5,979 nt of DNA from JBDZUZ01 sp040255445 (lineage in GTDB: Bacteria > Planctomycetota > Phycisphaerae > Phycisphaerales > UBA1924). Position numbers and translations under genes: made by a program. The stretch lies in NCBI GenBank assembly GCA_040255445.1, contig JBDZUZ010000197.1, positions 1 through 5,979 of the forward strand, given 5' to 3'. Below the pieces are notes generated by a model. The model was not told where the DNA came from. It worked only from the letters and a program-made list of their open reading frames with translations, and did not search any database. Positions 1 through 5,498 of this stretch are shown here, piece after piece; position 1 is the first letter of the stretch; the number at the start of each line of letters is the position of its first letter.

Positions 1-39
1 ATCCAATCTGGGACGCCGATGCGGACGGCGGCCCGGCGG

Positions 40-633
40 CTATACGGGCGGGGAGCCCTGAGGGATCAGGCCGGATCGGGCGGCGGCCAGCAGGGCGACC
101 AATGTCTTTCCATCGGTGATTTCGCCCCGGTCCACGAGATTCCAGACCTCGCTCACGGGGGTTGGGTGGACGGTGAGTCTTTCATCGGCCTCGAGGCGCT
201 GGCCGACATGGGTAAGGCCGGTGGCGATGAAGGCGTGCATGAGTTCATCGGTCAGGCCGGGCGTGGTATGAAACCGGAAGAGGGGGCGGATGGTTGCCGC
301 GGTGTAGCCGGTTTCTTCTTCGAGCTCGCGGGCGGCGCAGACCTCGACGGGCTCGTCGCGGTCGCGGGTGCCGGCGGGGAGTTCGGTGCACCAGTCGCCG
401 ATGGCGATGCGGTAGTTGCGGATGAGGACGATCTCGGGTCCGTTGCCGCGGTCGAGGACGGGGAGGATGACGACGGCGCCGGGGTGGCGGACGATTTCGC
501 GGGAGAGTGGTCGGCCGTCTGCGCCCGGGAAGGTGAGGCGTTCGAAATTGAACTTGGCTCCGCGGTGCAGGACTTCGCGCTGGGGCGGGTTGATCGCGGG
601 CTCCGCGCTACTGTTGTTGCCGCTGCGGTTCAC
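40..633 (-). CDS. Nudix hydrolase, ADP-ribose pyrophosphatase type
   Basis: The product probably hydrolyses ADP-ribose or a related nucleoside diphosphate-sugar in the cytoplasm. With the GTG at 633 the protein has 197 residues, normal for the family. Seen: a perfect Nudix box G-x5-E-x7-RELEEETGY at residues 88-110, with E103, E106 and E107 as the expected metal ligands. A proline about 15 residues after the box (HTTPGLTDE, P125) is a feature associated with ADP-ribose pyrophosphatases. The preceding strand (AVVILPVL, EIVLIRNYR) matches the family fold. Start choice: the frame is open upstream to 990, and an ATG at 720 would give 226 residues, but the added part is arginine-rich and unlike the family, and the 720 start collides with the start of the divergent ABC gene. 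The stop is TAG at 40-42. Function is family-level; exact substrate unknown. Confidence 0.88.
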   Translation of the reverse strand: MNRSGNNSSAEPAINPPQREVLHRGAKFNFERLTFPGADGRPLSREIVRHPGAVVILPVLDRGNGPEIVLIRNYRIAIGDWCTELPAGTRDRDEPVEVCAARELEEETGYTAATIRPLFRFHTTPGLTDELMHAFIATGLTHVGQRLEADERLTVHPTPVSEVWNLVDRGEITDGKTLVALLAAARSGLIPQGSPPV

Positions 634-638
634 GCGTG

Positions 639-644
639 ATTGTA
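639..644 (-). promoter_or_regulatory. Possible -10 box of the Nudix gene
   Basis: Read on the minus strand this is TACAAT, five of six matches to TATAAT. Transcription would start near 632-633, exactly at the proposed GTG codon, so the mRNA would be leaderless or nearly so. No good -35 box is seen 16-18 bases upstream, and the start codon lies inside the 8-base palindrome CACGCGTG (631-638). This is a weak prediction that mainly supports the shorter start. Confidence 0.3.
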
Positions 645-718
645 GGTAAAGGACGCGGCGTTCGGACCGACGGACTCGTGATGAGAGCGCCCCTTCAGGC
701 GCCCCATGCAGGCACGGC

Positions 719-1732
719 ATGCAAGCACCCCACCCCCACACACCCGCGGCGACATCGAGGACTACGGCCGCGGGGCGCCAGAGCGAGGGCGCGCGGGGCC
801 GGAGCGCGGAGGAGGCGCGGCGGGCCGCGGCGGAACCCAAGGCGGCGAACATCATCACCTTTCGAGGTGTCTGCAAGCGATTCGGGAGCCAGGTGGTGCT
901 CGACCACTTCGATCTGGACATCCCGGTCTCGCGGACGACGGTGGTGCTGGGGCCGTCTGGCTGCGGCAAGTCGGTGATGCTCAAGCACATCGTGGGGCTT
1001 TTGCGGCCGGATGCCGGGGAAGTGTCGTTCGATGGCCGGCGGATCGACGGGCTGCGCGAGAGCGAGATGAACCAGGTGCGGCTGCAGGTGGGGCTGCTCT
1101 TTCAGATGGCCGCGTTGTTCGATTCGATGTCGGTGGCGGAGAACATCGAGTTCCCGCTGCGTGAGCACACGACGCTGACGAAGGCGGAGCGGCGGGAGCG
1201 TGTGCACGAGGCGCTGGCGACGGTCGACCTGGCCGGCGCGGAGCAGAAACTGCCGGCGGAGCTCTCGGGCGGGCAGCGCAAGCGCGTGGGCCTGGCGCGG
1301 GCGATCGTGCTCAAGCCGCGGGTGGTCCTGTACGACGAACCGACGACCGGGCTGGATCCGGTGCGGTCCGACGGGATCAACGAGCTGATCATCAAGCTGA
1401 AGGAAACGATGGGTGTGACCAATGTGGTGGTCACGCACGATCTGATCTCGGCGCGGAAAGTCGCGGACCGCGTAGTGATGCTGCAGGGCGGGAAGGTCGC
1501 GGCGGAGGGGTCGTTTGACGACCTGACGGCGAGCGATGATCCGCGGGTGCAGCAGTTCCTCGAGGGGCGGTACACGCGGGATGTGGACGACGAGGTGATG
1601 GAGCCCGTCGCGGCGGCGCCGAGCCAGGCGTCCGGTCAGATGTCCGGTCAGGCGGCAGGGAATCAAGTGACCCACGGCGAGCACGGGGCGGGAGCCTCCG
1701 CCGCGTCCACGGAGCCTCGGAACAATGCGTAG
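719..1732 (+). CDS. MlaF/Mkl-type ABC transporter ATPase (MCE lipid transport)
   Basis: This is the nucleotide-binding subunit that powers an MCE-type lipid (phospholipid or similar) transporter at the inner membrane. Seen in 337 residues: ABC domain from about 44 to 285; Walker A GPSGCGKS at 78-85; Q-loop LLFQMAALFDSMSVAENI around Q129; signature LSGGQRKR at 182-189; Walker B VVLYDEP at 202-208 with catalytic E207; D-loop GLDP; H-loop VVTHD with H240. The FQ-MAALFDS-x-V-EN pattern is typical of MlaF/TGD3/Mkl ATPases. There is a roughly 44-residue Ala/Arg-rich N-terminal extension and a roughly 45-residue Ala/Ser/Gly/Gln tail, both probably disordered; E. coli MlaF has about 270 residues. No other ATG, GTG or TTG occurs in frame before the domain, so 719 is the best start, although its ribosome site is weak. 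The gene overlaps the MCE gene by 8 bases, which indicates coupling. Confidence 0.93.
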   Translation: MQAPHPHTPAATSRTTAAGRQSEGARGRSAEEARRAAAEPKAANIITFRGVCKRFGSQVVLDHFDLDIPVSRTTVVLGPSGCGKSVMLKHIVGLLRPDAGEVSFDGRRIDGLRESEMNQVRLQVGLLFQMAALFDSMSVAENIEFPLREHTTLTKAERRERVHEALATVDLAGAEQKLPAELSGGQRKRVGLARAIVLKPRVVLYDEPTTGLDPVRSDGINELIIKLKETMGVTNVVVTHDLISARKVADRVVMLQGGKVAAEGSFDDLTASDDPRVQQFLEGRYTRDVDDEVMEPVAAAPSQASGQMSGQAAGNQVTHGEHGAGASAASTEPRNNA

Positions 1733-2747
1733 CCCATTTCTTCGCGATTTCCTGACGGGCCTGTTTTCGATCGCCGGTCTGGCCGGGCTGATCATCATGC
1801 TGATGCTGTTTGGCGAGCTGACCAACTTCGGTCACGATCGTTACAGCTTTCTGGCGCATGTGAACAACGCGGGCGGATTGACGGACACATCGCCGGTCAC
1901 GCTGAACGGCGTGAAGGTCGGGCAGATCAGCGCAACGCGGGTGCGGGCGGGCGGGGGCGCTGAACTGGAACTGCGGGTCGATCGGACGGTGCGGATCCCG
2001 CGTTCGGCGGTCGCGTCGATCGATCGCAGTCTGGTGGGCGATGCGACGCTGGAGTTCACGATCCCGCCCGATCTGGCTGACGATGAGCTCGCCAACTACA
2101 TCGCGGAGGGTGAGACGGTGGACATCGGCGATGCGTCGAGCCTGATCAATCGGCTCGCGGGCATGGTCGAGAAGCCGCTCTCGAAGATCGCGCAGACGGC
2201 GGAGAACATCGACCGGCTGGCGGCGACGTACAACACGGTCGGCGAGCGGATCAACGCGATGCTCGAGCCGCGGACGCTGGCGGAGGTCGATCAGGGGGCG
2301 GAGCCGAATCTGCGGACAGCGATCGCTCGGGCGGATGCCGCGCTGGCCGGCGCGGGGCGGTGGCTCGATGACGAGGAGCTGCTGACACGCACCAAGGCGA
2401 CGATCGCGAAAGCGGAGCGTCTGGCGGACCAGGCGACTGAGGTGACGCAGGAGCTCTCGCGCGCTGCCACGGCAGCACGGGAGGGGATCAACGACGCCAA
2501 CGCGAAGGTGGCGGCGCTCTCGGAGCAGGCGAGCACCACGCTCAAGTCGACCGAAGCGGCGGTCGGTCGGGTCACGGCGATCCTCGAATCGGTGCAGCGG
2601 GGCGAGGGCACGGTGGGTCAGTTGATGACCAATCCGGACCTCTACCGCTCGCTGCAGGACGCATCGGCCCGGCTGGACCTGACGCTGCAGGACCTGCAGC
2701 TGGCGATCGAGAAGTTCAAGAAGGAAGGCGTTCGCCTGGGTCTCTGA
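1725..2747 (+). CDS. MlaD-type MCE domain lipid transport protein
   Basis: This is the substrate-binding, membrane-anchored subunit of an Mla/MCE lipid transporter, facing the periplasm. Seen in 340 residues: one N-terminal membrane helix at about 10-30 with few preceding residues; a single MCE domain at about 38-133 with the family pattern PVTLNGVKVGQI at 57-68 and a beta-rich stretch ending VGDATLEF; then a long helical, coiled-coil-like stretch at about 145-290, rich in Ala, Glu and Arg. The C-terminal part GEGTVGQLMTNPDLYRSLQD (293-312) resembles the GxGTxGxLLxDPxLY element common in long MlaD relatives. The ATG at 1725 has GGAG at 1711-1714, ten bases upstream, and lies inside the last codons of the ATPase gene, so the two are co-translated. 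Known MCE proteins form hexamers with a hydrophobic pore; that is inferred here. Cargo is unknown. Confidence 0.92.
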   Translation: MRSPFLRDFLTGLFSIAGLAGLIIMLMLFGELTNFGHDRYSFLAHVNNAGGLTDTSPVTLNGVKVGQISATRVRAGGGAELELRVDRTVRIPRSAVASIDRSLVGDATLEFTIPPDLADDELANYIAEGETVDIGDASSLINRLAGMVEKPLSKIAQTAENIDRLAATYNTVGERINAMLEPRTLAEVDQGAEPNLRTAIARADAALAGAGRWLDDEELLTRTKATIAKAERLADQATEVTQELSRAATAAREGINDANAKVAALSEQASTTLKSTEAAVGRVTAILESVQRGEGTVGQLMTNPDLYRSLQDASARLDLTLQDLQLAIEKFKKEGVRLGL

Positions 2748-2784
2748 GCGCCGGGTCTGTATCGGTTCGGTGCGTTGCGGTGCT

Positions 2785-2859
2785 GTGAGTCCCGGTTGGG
2801 TGAGCTCCGGCTGCGTGAGCTCAGGTTCAGTGAGCTCGGGGCTGGTGAATTCCGGTTCA
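2785..2859 (+). repeat. Five 15-bp tandem repeats in an intergenic gap
   Basis: Five consecutive 15-base units start at 2785, 2800, 2815, 2830 and 2845, each beginning GTGAG or GTGAA; the consensus is roughly GTGAGCTCCGGTTCN. Units 2-4 carry the palindrome GAGCTC at 2802, 2817 and 2832; unit 5 has GAATTC at 2847, so two changes preserve the palindrome. Two weaker units may precede it from 2755. The array lies 37 bases after the MCE stop codon. The unit is a multiple of three and keeps frames open on both strands, but no believable protein is encoded. Function unknown. Confidence 0.85.
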
Positions 2860-2920
2860 TTGGCGGCGTGCCTGGGGGTGGGCGCGGGCGGTCGTGTCGA
2901 GAATGGGCGGCTGGAGAGAA

Positions 2921-2959
2921 CCCATCGCCGGGCCCGCGATGCGGGCCCGGCTGATTGGG
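2921..2959 (+). terminator. Strong GC hairpin between MCE and AI-2E genes, possible terminator
   Basis: GCCGGGCCCGC at 2927-2937 is followed by the loop GAT (2938-2940) and its exact complement at 2941-2951: an 11-bp stem with a three-base loop. With single T bulges the stem extends outward through CCCATC (2921-2926) and GATTGGG (2953-2959). There is no run of T after it, so it is not a classical intrinsic terminator. It could end or pause operon transcription, or block exonucleases, or act in the leader of the next gene, whose start codon is 55 bases further on. The structure is seen directly; its role is inferred. Confidence 0.5.
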
Positions 2960-3014
2960 CCTGCCTGATTTGGCCCGGCGGGGCCTGCGCACCGCCCCAA
3001 AGGACTCGCTGACG

Positions 3015-4865
3015 ATGCCGCGGCCGACAACCGCCAACCCCACCGCCCGGCTCGCGCTGGTCGCGACAATCGCGGTCGTCGTGGCATCTTTGTATCTCGC
3101 CCGGGAGGTGCTGATCCCGCTCGCGCTGGCGACGATCCTGACGTTCGTGCTCGCGCCGATGGTGCGGCGGCTCGAAAACGTCGGGCTGCACCGTGTACCC
3201 GCTGTGATCGCGGCGGTGGGCGGTGTGCTGCTGATCTTCGCCGCGGTTGGGTATTCGGTGGCGGTGCAGGCGATCGATCTGGTGGAGTCGATGCCGCTCT
3301 ACCGCAGCAACATCCAGGAGAAGGTGTCCGCGCTGAGCGGCACGGCGGGGCACGCCGCGGACAAGATCGCGGACACAGTGTCAGATGTGCTCAAACCGGC
3401 GACGATCGATGAGGCCCAGGAGGCGGAGGGGGCGATCGAGCCGGTGCCGGTAACGGTTGTTGAGAAGCCGCCCTCGGCGATGGATGTGCTGCGGGCGTGG
3501 CTGGGGCCGCTGGTGCCGGGGCTGGTGACGGGCGGCATCGTGCTGGTTTTCGTGATCTTCATGCTGCTGCAGCGTGAGGACATGCGGGATCGGCTGATCA
3601 AACTGATCAGCCGCGGCAACATCACCGTCACAACGCAGGCGCTCGACGAGGTCGGGAAGCGGGTGAGCCGGTACCTGCTGATGCAGCTGGTGATCAACAT
3701 CACGTACGGCGTTGCGCTGGCGATCGGGCTGTCTGTGATCGGGGTGCCCAACGCGGTCCTGTGGGGCTCGCTCGGGGTCGTGCTGCGGTTCATCCCGTAC
3801 GCTGGGGCGATCATCGCGGGTGGGTTCCCGGTTGTGCTGTCGATGGCGGTGTCGGACGGGTGGACGCTGTTTCTGACGACGCTCGGCTTCGTCGTTGTGC
3901 TCGAACTGTTCATCAACAACGTGCTCGAGGTGTGGCTGTACAGCCGTGGGTCGGGGTTGTCGACGGTGGCGGTGCTGCTGGCGCTGGTGTTCTGGACATG
4001 GCTGTGGGGGCTGCCTGGGCTGCTGCTGGCGACGCCGATGACGGCGTGTCTGGTGGTTGCGGGCCGGTATGTACCGCAGTTGTCCTTCCTGAATGTGATG
4101 CTGGGCGACGAGCCGGTGCTCGCGCCGCCGATGCGGCTGTATCAGCGGCTGCTGGCGGGGGACACCGATGAGGCGGGCGAGATCGCCGAGGCGTTCGCGA
4201 TCGAGCAGTCGTTCGAAGCGCTCTGCGATGACCTCTTGATCCCGGTGCTGCGGATGGCGGAAGCGGACTTCGAGGCCGGAACGCTCGGCGGAGTAAAGCT
4301 GGAGACCGTTCACCAGACGATCCGCGAAATGGCGATGGACTTTGCGGAGCAGCACGCCCCGCTGTCAGCGCCCGCGCCGGGGGCGCAGAGCTGGCGGGTT
4401 CTGGTGGTGCCGGCGCGGGACGAGGCGGATGCGGTCGCGGCGGTCCTGTGCGGCCTGGTGCTGACGCGGCGGGGGAACACCGTGCGGGTCCTTTCGCTGG
4501 CAGACCTGGGCACAGACGCGAACGCGATCGTCCGCGAGTTCGCGCCGGATCTGGCGGTCGTCTCGGCGGTGCCGCCGCACGCGGTGACGCCGGCTCGGCT
4601 GCGGACACGCGCCATCAGCCGGAAGTGGAGCGACGCGGCGATCCTCGCCGGCGTTTGGGGGCTGCGCGATGGTGAGCGGGTCCGGGAGCGCCTGATCGCC
4701 GCGGGCGCCCAGACGGTGGCGACGAGCCTGCGGCAGGCGGCGGACCAGGCCGGAACGACGATCCGGGCGGTCCGGAGGGCGGCTCCGGAAGCGAAGAACG
4801 GCGGTCCGGGCGTGTCGGCGGGGGCTGCTGGGGGAGCTGAGGCGGGTGTGACGGCCGAGGGGTGA
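3015..4865 (+). CDS. AI-2E family transporter with C-terminal degenerate B12-binding-like module
   Basis: This is an inner-membrane protein of the AI-2E (PerM/TqsA) family; members export small molecules or act as ion antiporters, and the substrate here is unknown. Seen in 616 residues: membrane segments at about 11-29, 31-50, 62-86, 165-187, 218-242, 244-275, 283-305 and 315-350, with a soluble loop at about 88-160. The family signatures RFIPYAGAIIAGGFPVVL (258-275) and FWTWLWGLPGLLLATPM (326-342) are clear. Typical members end near residue 350-370. Here a helical region (about 373-447, LLAGDTDEAGEIAEAF through DLLIPVLRMAEADFEAG) and an alpha/beta region (about 459-580, RVLVVPARDEAD, VVSAVPP, AAILAGVWG, GAQTVATSL) follow, then a Gly/Ala tail. 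This order matches the cap plus Rossmann module of cobalamin-binding proteins, but the DxHxxG histidine is absent (D469-E-A471). AAAGGA at 2999-3004 supports the ATG at 3015; a TTG at 2955 lies within the hairpin. Confidence 0.9.
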   Translation: MPRPTTANPTARLALVATIAVVVASLYLAREVLIPLALATILTFVLAPMVRRLENVGLHRVPAVIAAVGGVLLIFAAVGYSVAVQAIDLVESMPLYRSNIQEKVSALSGTAGHAADKIADTVSDVLKPATIDEAQEAEGAIEPVPVTVVEKPPSAMDVLRAWLGPLVPGLVTGGIVLVFVIFMLLQREDMRDRLIKLISRGNITVTTQALDEVGKRVSRYLLMQLVINITYGVALAIGLSVIGVPNAVLWGSLGVVLRFIPYAGAIIAGGFPVVLSMAVSDGWTLFLTTLGFVVVLELFINNVLEVWLYSRGSGLSTVAVLLALVFWTWLWGLPGLLLATPMTACLVVAGRYVPQLSFLNVMLGDEPVLAPPMRLYQRLLAGDTDEAGEIAEAFAIEQSFEALCDDLLIPVLRMAEADFEAGTLGGVKLETVHQTIREMAMDFAEQHAPLSAPAPGAQSWRVLVVPARDEADAVAAVLCGLVLTRRGNTVRVLSLADLGTDANAIVREFAPDLAVVSAVPPHAVTPARLRTRAISRKWSDAAILAGVWGLRDGERVRERLIAAGAQTVATSLRQAADQAGTTIRAVRRAAPEAKNGGPGVSAGAAGGAEAGVTAEG

Positions 4866-4903
4866 GATCTGCGCTATCTCTCGCCTTTGGAAAGAGTTAG
4901 GGC

Positions 4904-4909
4904 TATAAT
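4904..4909 (+). promoter_or_regulatory. Perfect -10 box (TATAAT) upstream of the 105-residue gene
   Basis: TATAAT is exact, in the most AT-rich stretch of the gap (about 4886-4910). The predicted start of transcription is near 4916. No good TTGACA box is found at 16-18 bases spacing; TTTGGA at 4886-4891 is too close. It may depend on an activator or on a different sigma factor. It begins 39 bases after the AI-2E stop codon and implies a leader of about 138 bases before the ATG at 5054. Confidence 0.55.
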
Positions 4910-4915
4910 AGGATC

Positions 4916-5053
4916 GTCGTGGCACGGCGTTTCGCGCTGTGCAGCGGCCTCAGGATGCTGGCTGGCGGACCGCCGGAATGTCCCGCCGCCCGGCCCCGCT
5001 TTCGCGGTCCGAGTTCCGGCCTACCGGCCCTAACCAATCGGGAGGACGCCCTG
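4916..5053 (+). promoter_or_regulatory. Long structured 5' leader of the 105-residue gene
   Basis: Starting just after the predicted transcription start, an 8-bp hairpin forms from GCACGGCG (4922-4929) and CGCTGTGC (4935-4942), with one G-U pair and a five-base loop. Further on, CGGACCGC (4966-4973) is complementary to GCGGTCCG (5004-5011), and GCCGGAA (4972-4978) to TTCCGGC (5014-5020); the two pairings share bases 4972-4973 and so largely compete. A small CCGC-TTTC-GCGG hairpin (4996-5007) lies between, and GGCC (5018-5021) can pair with GGCC (5026-5029). I recognise no known riboswitch. In GC-rich DNA some pairing is expected by chance. Confidence 0.35.
5041..5045 (+). promoter_or_regulatory. 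Shine-Dalgarno site fixing the start at 5054
   Basis: GGAGG lies eight bases before the ATG at 5054, the best ribosome binding site in the window. It excludes the longer in-frame reading from the GTG at 4919, whose extra 45 residues look like translated leader RNA. Confidence 0.8.
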
Positions 5054-5371
5054 ATGCAACCAACCCTCACCAGCAATTACAAGGAGAGCGACGACTTCCA
5101 GAAGCTCTCCAAGAACGCCCGCGCTGCGCTCGACGGCATGCTGCAATTCGCGATGCACCAGCGGGGGGAGTGGGTTGTCGAGGGCACGCCCAAGCAGTTG
5201 GGCGAGTGGATCGGCAGCGAGTCGAAGCTTGGTTCGCAGGCGATCCTCGCGGGGATCAAAGAGCTGAACGAGAACGGCTGCATCAAGCGGGCGCCGGCCC
5301 GGCCGGTGACGCGGTTCATCGTGCAGGCCCCGGTTCAGGAGCCGGAGCGGCCCGCGCCGCAGGTGATCTGA
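5054..5371 (+). CDS. Small protein with winged-helix-like pattern, function unknown
   Basis: I do not recognise a named family. The 105-residue product has a predicted helix at about 14-35 (FQKLSKNARAALDGMLQFAM), a turn and short strand (GEWVVEG, 38-44), a helix TPKQLGEWIG (45-54), a second helix at about 58-74 (LGSQAILAGIKELNENG), and a basic beta-hairpin IKRAPARPVTRFIVQ (77-91), then a Pro/Glu-rich tail. The order helix, helix-turn-helix, wing, with the phrase 'KELNENGCIKR', is what small winged-helix DNA-binding proteins show, so a DNA-binding or transcription-control role is a reasonable inference. There is no signal peptide or membrane segment, so it should be cytoplasmic. It has its own likely promoter (TATAAT at 4904), a long leader and a strong ribosome site, which suggests high expression. 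Alternatives: a general fold-only similarity with no DNA binding. Confidence 0.8.
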   Translation: MQPTLTSNYKESDDFQKLSKNARAALDGMLQFAMHQRGEWVVEGTPKQLGEWIGSESKLGSQAILAGIKELNENGCIKRAPARPVTRFIVQAPVQEPERPAPQVI

Positions 5372-5400
5372 CCCGATCCGGGTCCCGGGTTCTCTCGGGA
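5370..5400 (+). terminator. Weak tandem hairpins after the 105-residue gene
   Basis: GACCCG (5370-5375) pairs with CGGGTC (5379-5384) over a three-base loop and overlaps the TGA stop codon. A second stem, TCCCG (5383-5387) with CGGGA (5396-5400), has an eight-base loop. The two stems share 5383-5384. No T-run follows, so termination is only possible, not shown. The palindrome GTGCGCAC follows at 5404-5411. Confidence 0.35.
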
Positions 5401-5424
5401 ATTGTGCGCACGCATCCGTCTCGC

Positions 5425-5452
5425 TCGACAGTACGAAATCTCGCCGTACAGT
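5425..5452 (+). promoter_or_regulatory. Candidate promoter of the exported-protein gene
   Basis: TCGACA (5425-5430, five of six to TTGACA) and TACAGT (5447-5452, four of six to TATAAT) are 16 bases apart. Transcription would start near 5459, leaving a leader of about 40 bases that contains CCGCGG at 5460-5465 and 5472-5477. The inverted repeat GTACG (5431-5435) / CGTAC (5445-5449) lies between the boxes, and ACAGTA occurs at 5428 and 5448, 20 bases apart; either may be an operator. Confidence 0.4.
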
Positions 5453-5498
5453 AATTTGCCCGCGGGATAGGCCGCGGCATGAAGAGAGAGACCTGACC

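Noticed and set aside
1..120. Possible 3' end of another plus-strand gene entering the window (reading PIWDADADGG... in frame 3)
   Set aside because: It would overlap the Nudix gene by up to 80 bases and too little sequence is available to support it. The first 39 bases contain nothing I can assign.
19..639. A 206-codon plus-strand frame opposite the Nudix gene
   Set aside because: Gly/Ala/Asp-rich antisense reading; the perfect Nudix box is on the minus strand.
695..1825. A 376-codon minus-strand frame opposite the ABC ATPase
   Set aside because: Composition is Arg/His/Leu-rich shadow coding, opposite a gene with every ABC motif.
2770..3012. An 80-codon plus-strand frame with VSSGx pentapeptide repeats over the tandem array
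   Set aside because: No ribosome site, no homology recognised, runs through the GC hairpin; open only because the repeat unit is 15 bases.
1431..3353. A 640-codon open frame on the minus strand, opposite the ATPase, MCE and AI-2E genes
   Set aside because: It crosses three well-supported genes, is extremely Arg/Pro/His-rich with no domain, and arises from high GC third positions on the opposite strand. Its PELTQ-like repeats are just the reverse reading of the 15-bp array.
3381..4355. A 324-codon minus-strand frame opposite the AI-2E gene
   Set aside because: Gln/Arg/His-rich low-complexity translation without a domain; the plus strand carries a clear membrane protein.
4864..4880. GAGAT/ATCTC inverted repeat right after the AI-2E gene, as a terminator
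   Set aside because: Only five pairs with a seven-base loop and no T-run; too weak to call.
5479..5496. Five-codon open frame (MKRET) just before the exported-protein gene
   Set aside because: No ribosome site in front of it, and its purine-rich codons are more simply the ribosome site of the gene starting at 5499.
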